This document shows, piece by piece, positions 56,708-64,000 of a stretch of DNA of 64,000 bases. Location: the NCBI GenBank assembly GCA_003255025.1, contig QANY01013371.1:951263-1015262 (forward strand), read 5' to 3'. The notes below the pieces were generated by a model. It did no database searches and was not told the origin of the DNA. It saw only the letters and a program-made list of their open reading frames with translations. How positions within the stretch are numbered: position 1 is the first letter of the stretch; each line of letters begins with the position of its first letter. The translations under genes and the position numbers were made by a program. This DNA is from Datisca glomerata (taxonomy: Eukaryota > Streptophyta > Magnoliopsida > Cucurbitales > Datiscaceae).

Positions 56708-58049
56708 TAGTGTATACCCATTTCTCGAGTCTGAAGCATAGCGTTAAAGCCGGGAAGTATGCTCTTGTGGGAACTATGAGTTTTTACCCTAGATTCTATA
56801 TGTGCATTTAATCGAATGTGAAGCATATGCCATGGTGTTGGGATCACTAAGCAGTGAAGTTTGTATCCAAACATCTAAGCATTTGATGCTAATTCAGGAT
56901 GGCGTCTCAAAGTATCTTGTGTCTGAGGTGGGTTTTCTTCATTTTTTTACTCTTGGTAAAAAGGTTGACATCTTGATTAATATTGTACTTCCTCATGCAA
57001 CAATGTACGTGACACTATTTTTGGGACCTGAATCTCTGTGGTTCATATCTGCGCGAGTTGATATGAGTAGTCATTGGGATTTGAGTCCTTATGATTTTAA
57101 TCTAGGGGTCAGGCGGCTTGAGTTGGATTGGTGGTCATCACAACTAAATTTTTATATCTTAGTCTGAATGCAACGTCAGGAGTTGTGGTTAGGATTGAAT
57201 TCCTTTTGATTCAGTGTAGGCGATAAGATGACTAGTCCTCTGGGATTGCTTTACTGTAAATTTGACTAGGGATTTGATTTTTTCAAAATCCTACATTACA
57301 TTATCATATTGATCCATGCTTAACCATGTAACCTGTACATTATTTTGGTATCTCATGTCTCATGGCGGATGATGGAGTTATTACACTCAATGACATGCAT
57401 AATGAGGGTTCTTCTTTCCTTCTAGAGTCACATTCTTATAAAACCAAATCGTGGATGAGAACCAAAGGTTTAAATGCTTTGGCTGTTGACTCTATCTCGT
57501 TACTCAATGTCTGAGTTTTTTTGTCTCTCCAAGTCATGTAGTGATTCGGCTGTCTGAGTCGTCCGTTGCTTTGTCAGAAATATATAGTGATTTTGTAGTG
57601 TAGCTTATAAGACGAGGGTCTTTGAGCTAGCCTTAATGAATCTCGAGAGGTTTTTCTCTTAGAGAATGAAGGCCTTTTTTTAGTATCTATGGGGGGATGC
57701 CCCCATCCTTGCGTCCTGGGTTTGGAAATATTTGGGAGTTACTGAAATTATTTAGCTTCTACAAATGTATATCATCAAGTAGTGGCTCTCGATTCGGTCT
57801 TGCTATTTGACATTCTTAACTTGAAATGAAATTATTGCTCTGTTTAGCTTGCCGTTGCATCTTTGTCCACTGACGTGGCTGCACACCTAAGTCATTAACT
57901 CTCTCTCTTTCTAACGGGAGGTTTTGGAGCCTTTTTTCCTTATCTGTTCGAATCACATTTGACGAATCTTTGACGGTGAGCTCCTTTGGAGCCGACTCTA
58001 GTAGAGTACCAAGATCCTTTAAGGTTTGTGAGATTCTGTCAAATCTCAG
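56708..58049. other. Interior of the R1-R2 segment, left part
   Basis: No gene recognised. The open frames at 56802-57167 (+) and 57816-58061 (-) show no similarity that I know. Confidence 0.5.
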
Positions 58050-58590
58050 TTCCATAGTCATCGATGTGGCTTAGGATGTCGTTATTATAATTGTGATCCC
58101 GGGTACCATAGTTATCTGGGTAACTTCGGGTACGTTAATCATTTGTGTGGCGTAGGGTATTATAGTTATCTTGGTAACTTTAGGTATCATACTCATCTGG
58201 GTAACTTTGGATACCTTATCCATCTGTGTGACTTAGGGTATCATAGTCATTTGCGTGAGTTTGGGTCTCATAGTCATCTGGGTGATGACCATAATCATCT
58301 ATGTGACTTCAGATACCATGGTCATCTGTGTGACTTTGGTTCCCATAGTCATCTGGGTGACATCGGATGTAATAGTCACATGTGTGACTGTGGCTACCAT
58401 AGTCATTTACGTGACTTTAGATCCTATAGTCATCTGGTGACATCAGGAGTTATAGTCATCTGGATGACGTCCATAGTCATCTATGTGACTTCATATACCA
58501 TAGTCATCTGTGTGACTTCGGATCCCATGGTCATCTGGGTGGCATCGGGTGTTATAGTCATATGTATGGCTTCGGGTGCTATCATGGTCC
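58050..58590. repeat. Minisatellite, about 27 bp x 19-20
   Basis: Degenerate units of the form CATAGTCATCTGGGTGACTT followed by CGGGTAC. A 163-codon open frame (58143-58634) runs through it only because the unit is a multiple of three; its product is a His/Ser/Gly/Asp-rich repeat with no known relative. Confidence 0.9.
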
Positions 58591-58607
58591 TTTTTTCCCT
58601 ATGTAAG

Positions 58608-59240
58608 GTCTTTTCTCCTAGTCATCTTAGGTGAGTAGGAGGCCTCAACCAACAGTCGTGGCCTTTATCGAGGTCTTTCATCCGAGCATCTTGTGTACTC
58701 GGGGGCCACGAAATATTACCATAGTCATTTTGCCTTATGCATGGTATTTTCTCTTAGTCATCTTACTTGAGTAAGAGGCCTTGACGGTCATGACCTTTAT
58801 TGAGGTCTTTCATCCGAGCATCTTGTGTACTCGGGCGTCATGAGATACTACTATGGTCCTTTTACCTTATGCATGATCTTTTCTCCTAGTCATCTTAGGT
58901 GAGTAGGAGGCCTCGGCAGTCATAGCCTTTATTGAGGTCTTTAATCTGAGCATCTTATGTACTCGGGCGCCATGAGATACTACTATGGTCATTTTATCCT
59001 ATGCATATTCTTTTCTCTAGTCTTCTTAGGTGAGTAGAAGGTCTCGGCGATCGTGGCCTTTATCGAGGTCTTTCATCTGAGCATCTTGTGTACTCAGGTG
59101 CCGTGAAATACTATTGTGGTGTTTTTTCCCTATGCAGAGTCTTTTCTCCTAGTCACCTTAGGTGAGTAGGAGGCCTCGATGATGTGGTCTTTCATCCGAG
59201 CCTCTTGTGTACTCGGGTGCGTCTTATCGACCATCATGAT
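58608..59240. repeat. Tandem repeat, about 132 bp x 4.7
   Basis: Landmark GTGAGTAGGAGGCCTC (or variant) begins at 58631, 58766, 58899, 59030 and 59162. Each unit contains CTTTCATCCGAGCATCTTGT then GTACTCGGG. The fifth copy is shortened. Confidence 0.92.
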
Positions 59241-60476
59241 TTTTTATACTTGTGACCATCTTGAAGTTACAGGTTCCTGAATGTCTTTTAGGTTTTTTAT
59301 CCGGATATCTCGTGTATGAGTTTCTGTGTAATCTGTGACATCTAGAGTCTTGATTATGCTTGCTCTCTCATGGGAGCATTTTTCTGCTTTAAGTGCATTA
59401 ATATATTCCTAGGGGATTCACTATACTTTTGATTTCTAGTTTTCAATCCCATGTTGAGCGTTCCCAAGCAACTCATAGGCCTCGTGCTAAGGTGTTGTAG
59501 TGATATAATTCAAAGATTTTGAGACTTATATCCCATTTCTTATCAGGGGCTCAGACTTAACATTATGTTAAATTAAAATGCTCTTTAAATATCCTTTAGA
59601 AGAATTGTACGACTGAGTATGAACAATAAATAACGTACCTCAAATTCTTAATAGAGATCAACGATGTGACTCTCGAATTTGAGAGAGTATAAAAATTCCA
59701 AAATAATACAGGTTCGAGCTATGTGGTCCGAGTCTAAATCCTAAAACTTGCTCTTTTTTGAGATGCTGAACAATATTGATGGAAATAACTACCTTATTCT
59801 CCTGACATTAAGAACTCATCCAACAATGCAAATTAATCGAGGGGAATTGTGTAAATTAATTTTAGAGAAGTAATAAAATATATAAATAATACACAAATAA
59901 ATCTTCCCTCAAACGGTGTTTTCGTTCGAATTCTAAAGAAAATAATTGCCTCATTTTCATTACTGTATGGGTGTGGTCGTAGACACTGATGCTAGTGCAT
60001 AGGAGCTATCTTCATAGTACGTACTTCTTGTTAGGCGTGCACATATGGTCTGCAAGGCACGAACGTTGGGCTATGAAACTTAGCTCTCTTATCAGGAGTG
60101 AGCTGCGCATGGGCTACTTTAGCGAGGACTTGGACCATCTAAAGCGCTAAGGCCCCTGCATAAAAGCTTAGGATACGCGGGTCACGCTGGGGCGCGGGTC
60201 ACGCATTCACTTTTTAAGTCATCTTCATTGAGCGTGTGTGGGCCTTCATCTATTCTCTGTAGCCCACTACAACGATCTCTTTTGGGATCCTTTCATGGGG
60301 CACGAGTTGGAGCTCTTGTGGGCTCCTAGCATGGACCGACTAGTTATGGACCGGGTAGGTCAACCCAGCAAGATGGAAGCGAATAAGTAAGGAGGACCAC
60401 CGCAGGTGAGCGCGTGGAGCGCATGAGACCATGTCCAGTGACCATTGATGATCGTAAATGGCTTTAAACGGCCAAA
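59241..60476. other. Interior of the R1-R2 segment, right part
   Basis: No gene recognised. 60000-60460 is richer in GC, with GCGCGGGTCACGC-type motifs in two copies. Confidence 0.5.
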
Positions 60477-61373
60477 AATCTTCTTAAGTGGTTTTGTTTA
60501 TGCTTTGTTAACATTATCAAAACCTTTATTCCACGAATAATGGTTGAAAATTAGTGCATATTAAAAAGGGAGTATACACGTGCGTGCATACAAACACATA
60601 AATATATACGTATAGTTGATGCAAAAAATCTACTCACATAGTGTCGAGATGACCACCACGCATCATCCGGTGATTCATCTAAGGATCTGTAAAAATCAAG
60701 AACGATCATGAAAGTAATAGACACGACACCGAGGTGATGCCCCATCTACTATACTCCGATGATCAAATCAGTAGAGTGTTTATGGTATATTAGCAGTAAA
60801 GAGCATTGCTTACTTTTTAAATGGGGGTGATCATATATTTCTAATGATTTATGTATCATTCAATCATCCTAATTCAATATATCTTCCTCCTTATTCCTAT
60901 GAGGAATGTATATATCTATGGAAAATATTTCCCAAATTAGGATATTTCTGTTATGATTTTAAGCTCTTTAACAACCTTAGATTGCCTTATAGAGGTGTTG
61001 TATCGTTATCATTTCCTTGTATGACTGATTATCATATTTTTATGATGTCGAAGAATGGAACTCAGTTATCTCGAGCAACTGTTTGTAGGCATGGGAGGAC
61101 CTCAGTCATCCATGTGACCTCAATAGTGTGAGCATATGTAGGGATACGTCCATCATCTGGCCTTGGCATCGATCCTGGAGGGGACCTCGGTCATCATGGT
61201 GACCTCAGACATGGAAGAGTCATTGGCCATCATTATGGCCGTGGTCCTAGTAGGGTTGGTCCAGGGTACAGGGTTCCTAGTTTGGACTTAATGTGGGCTT
61301 TCCCTTAGTAGTATTGGGCCTTTCTTGGAAATCTTGTTAAGTGGATTTTAGCCTGTGTGGTTTTTCTCCCTTA
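60477..61373. repeat. Direct repeat R2 (about 897 bp)
   Basis: Second copy of R1, clearly diverged (many substitutions and small indels). R1 and R2 enclose 3.77 kb that contains both tandem arrays. Confidence 0.85.
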
Positions 61374-62219
61374 CACGCATGGCATTTAGTTTCATGGATG
61401 TATAAGTATTGTCTACAAGTAGTTAAAGAAGAAAGTACGTCATCTTGTCAAATATGATTGTGCATTCTCAAATTATTCATTATATATCAATTACCCTACT
61501 GGCATGATTACTTAGTTTATCAATTAACACAATAGCTTATGAGTAAATCCTCGAGGTGCCTCTCTCGCTCCCCATAGATTTTCAAACTAAATTTATCAAC
61601 ACAAATTGTTCTTTGAGGAAAAACTATGTTTATTGGTCAAAACATTTACTTTCTAATATCCAGTAATACATAATGAATAATTAGAGTAAAATCTAACTTT
61701 AATGGTGTTTGTGTGTAATACATAATGCGTGTCTGAGGTCTACCTCTGTCATGGTCCAAGAACATCTTGACGGACAAGGCCTATCACCCAACTCGAACAT
61801 ATATGGTAACTTTGTAGACATGGAAACACTAGCCTAGGATCCTCTCTAAAAGGAAGGTTCTAAATACCATGAGTAGAATTGAGCTAAAGAAGAAATTATT
61901 TTGATTATCGAAACTATATGTGAGTATCCTCCTTTCCTGATTAGAATCAGGAATGGAGGTACATTGAATTCTCCTAGTGTCCAATCCATTCTCCAAATCA
62001 TTATATTGACTTGATCATAAGAGTATATTAGACTGGACAATATATCGATGTCGAGTGCACACCATTATCGATCTTCTCTTCTTGCTGTTGAACTCAAACT
62101 TCAAGAGGTGAACCTCTTTGGAGGTGACATAGAGGTGATATCTACCGCAAGCGGTGATTGAATTAGACATCCACAAGTAAATGATGTTTTGATCTACAAG
62201 TAGGTGATGTCTGACATGC
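61374..62219. other. Non-coding stretch before the plus-strand gypsy element
   Basis: No LTR end, PBS or gene was recognised, although the 5' LTR of the gypsy element below should lie in or near here. Confidence 0.45.
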
Positions 62220-62259
62220 TAGAAGGTATATTATGCTTGCAGTTTTCTTAAAGCCTGAA

Positions 62260-62700
62260 AGGGGACGCGATAACTTGGTTTGGGAGCCTGAAGGCTCTAA
62301 TTGTAAACTCTTTTTCTTAATTTTTGACTCTCTTCGTCGAACAGTTTAAAAGAAACAAAAGAAATATTAAGAAACTGCATGACTTCTTCACCATGGTTCG
62401 GAAGAAAGTTCAGTCCCTGGGGGAATACATCAGGAGATTCAAGAACTAGAAAATTTGTAAAATTCAATGCGATGACACCGTAATCGCTAAAGGTCAAATG
62501 AGCTAGCAGAATGCCTCAGTATGGTTAATGAGTTTATTATGCAAGATGAATATATGGTCAAGAACAATGAAAATAGTAGTGATAAAGAGACATGAGACAT
62601 GAGAGATCGAAGAAACACGGGTCAACATTACCAGTAGATTGGGTCTATGAGTTACCCAGAAAACAAATTACCACCTCTGGTTGTTACATTGAAATAGCTA
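62260..62700 (+). pseudogene. gypsy gag remnant
   Basis: Capsid part. It reads DSLRRTV, then (shifted) LHDFFTMVRKKVQSLGEYIR and RFKN, matching the Tat-type gag block LFxxxQxxGESLxxYIxRFN. Further blocks (LAECLSMVNEFIMQDEYMVK) look like the usual continuation. Several stops occur. The N-terminal part is not recognisable. Confidence 0.62.
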
Positions 62701-63399
62701 GTCTAACAGACTGAAGTAAAATATCTTCTACCAAAACCTCTATGCCTGAAAACTAAAATGGGGAGAAGAAAAGATCTTTACAAGTATTACGATTCTCAGA
62801 GGGATCACGGTCAGGGGACAGATGACTGCTGGAAGCTGAAGCGTGAGACAAAATCTCGGATAAAGTAAGGAGTATCTCCTAGAATAAGTGGGTAAGCATC
62901 CAAGGAATAAGGATGAGGATAAACCCCAAGGAGAATACATAGATAAGAGGGTAGTACACGTGATCCATGAGGTAAATCTAAGAGGGTAGTGCACATGATC
63001 AGACACAACAAGGACAATGCATATTAGAGCTGTATGTTTGCCTATCTTTTTATTTAGTAAGGTACCTTAGACTAAGCCCATCCCAAGAATAGCATTCACG
63101 GATGAAGATATGGTCAGGGTATATATTACCCCTAAGATGACGCCCTAATAATTTGTCTCAATGTGGAAAACTACTTAGTAAAATGGATACTGGAGATTTA
63201 TGGGGATCAAGTTGTGGCCAGAAGCTTCTACCTGACCATCTTCAAAAAGAAAAATAATCAATAGTAATTACATGAAAAGTGAAAGACCTTAGATGCACCA
63301 CCCATTGAAGAAACAATAGAGGTCTCGATCCATCCATCTAACCTTAAGAATGTTGTGATGATAAGCTCGGACCTCAGAGATCTTCTAAAACCTGATCCT

Positions 63400-63850
63400 G
63401 TTTCTAAAGGATAATTGAAAGACATTTGCATAAAGTATTTTAGACATACTTGGGATCGCTTCGTCAATCGTATTACACAAGTTGAAGGTGTACCTTACCC
63501 ATAAGTCAGCCAGGCAGAAGATGAGGAGGTTTGCGCTTGATAGATTAACAAAGAAGTCTAGAGATTATTGGAAGCAGGATTCATCAGGGAAGTGCATTAC
63601 CCTATCTGATTGGAAATTGTGGTTGTAGTAAAAAAGAAGAATGGAAAGTGGAGGATGTGCATTGAATTCAAAAATTTGAATAAAACATGCCCAAATGACA
63701 ACTTTCCTCTTCCAAAGATAGTCCAGTTGGTGGACACATCAGCTGGACACAAGATGTTCAGCCTCATGAATGCCATCTCTAGGTATAATCAGATACTCAT
63801 ACTCCTCACAGATTAAGAAAAAACTCCATTTATGACTTAATGGGGCATGC
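63400..63850 (+). pseudogene. gypsy reverse transcriptase remnant
   Basis: Copies element RNA. It reads LLEAGFIREVHYP (about 63568-63606), then after a stop LEIVVVVKKKNGKWRMCIEF, KNLNKTCPNDNFPLPKIVQL and VDTSAGHKMFSLMNAISRYN (63610-63816), then EKTPFMT. This is the Tat-type N-terminal RT sequence. In relatives SFMDAYSGYNQI carries the first catalytic Asp; here it is Asn (SLMNAISRYN), so this copy is inactive even apart from its stops. Downstream sequence to 64000 no longer matches in frame. Confidence 0.85.
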
Positions 63851-64000
63851 ACAGCTAGAAGGAGATGTCTTTCATGCTGAAGAACATTGGAGCCACCTGT
63901 CAGCGGATGGGAAATGTGGGAACCACATAGGGGGAAGGTCAATGGGTATGAGGGTGAGAATGATGGGATATTTCTAGCCAATGATGGATTCTGATGCTGT

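Larger units (their letters stand above)
62220..64000 (+). mobile_element. Ty3/gypsy element (Tat-like), plus strand, cut by the window end
   Basis: Gag remnants at about 62220-62700 are followed by a pol region with reverse transcriptase at 63400-63850. The rest of pol and the 3' LTR are outside the window. All frames are broken. It may belong with the repeats at 55.8-61.4 kb, but this is unproven. Confidence 0.8.

Noticed and set aside
58143..58634. 163-codon open frame as a repeat protein gene
   Set aside because: Arises from a 27-bp unit divisible by three; no start context, no similarity, neighbouring units break it.
1..64000. CRISPR array, tRNA, rRNA, bacterial or integrated viral sequence
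   Set aside because: None seen; repeats are tandem or transposon-derived, and the reverse transcriptases are of plant copia and gypsy type.

Overview
This is nuclear DNA of a flowering plant, probably a eudicot. It is AT-rich, with plant LTR retrotransposons nested in each other, CACTA, hAT and Mutator-like DNA transposons, long intron-like stretches, and one intact plant host gene. No organelle, viral or bacterial genes, tRNA, rRNA or CRISPR were seen. Nearly every transposon gene carries stops, frameshifts or lost catalytic residues.

Layout. 1-3580: 3' part of an Angela/BARE-type Ty1/copia element with a 2.17 kb LTR, abutting a Ty3/gypsy (Tat-like) element. 3581 to about 9180: that gypsy element on the minus strand (RT, protease, gag, PBS-like site, LTR), with a 1.4 kb hAT-type element inside gag. 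9225-9551: a second hAT-like MITE. 9943-11029: a composite 20/21-bp minisatellite. About 11-25 kb: a Mutator-like zone holding three decayed genes that usually travel with MULEs: a plant mobile domain (PMD) gene (+), a FAR1-like transposase (+) and a Ulp1/C48 protease (-), with several tandem arrays and a long hairpin. 29707-30741 (-): an intact, intronless adenylate isopentenyltransferase (cytokinin synthesis), the only convincing functional host gene. 32761-38566: a pair of about 375-bp inverted repeats around an intron-like interior, with a CACTA terminus at 38075. 40054-44606: a copia element with both LTRs and a ruined coding region. 44601-44768: a long hairpin. About 44.8-53.56 kb: another copia element, split in its reverse transcriptase by a CACTA transposon (47562-52155). 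55811-61373: two 0.9-kb direct repeats enclosing 27-bp and 132-bp tandem arrays. 62.2-64 kb: a plus-strand gypsy element running off the window.

The most notable object is the CACTA element at 47562-52155. It has matching CACTACTAC termini and a 3-bp TGA target duplication, sits inside a copia reverse-transcriptase codon series that continues in the same frame on the other side, and contains no transposase that I can see. Instead it carries seven exons, with introns, of quinolinate phosphoribosyltransferase (QPT, NAD synthesis), lacking the 3' end, followed by one exon-like piece of the exosome subunit RRP40. This is a Pack-CACTA type gene capture joining two host genes. QPT is frameshifted and the RRP40 piece has a stop, so the copy is best read as a pseudogene, though it could be transcribed.

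Apart from the isopentenyltransferase, the genes do not form a pathway. The window records layered insertion: gypsy, then copia and hAT into it; copia, then a gene-carrying CACTA into it.
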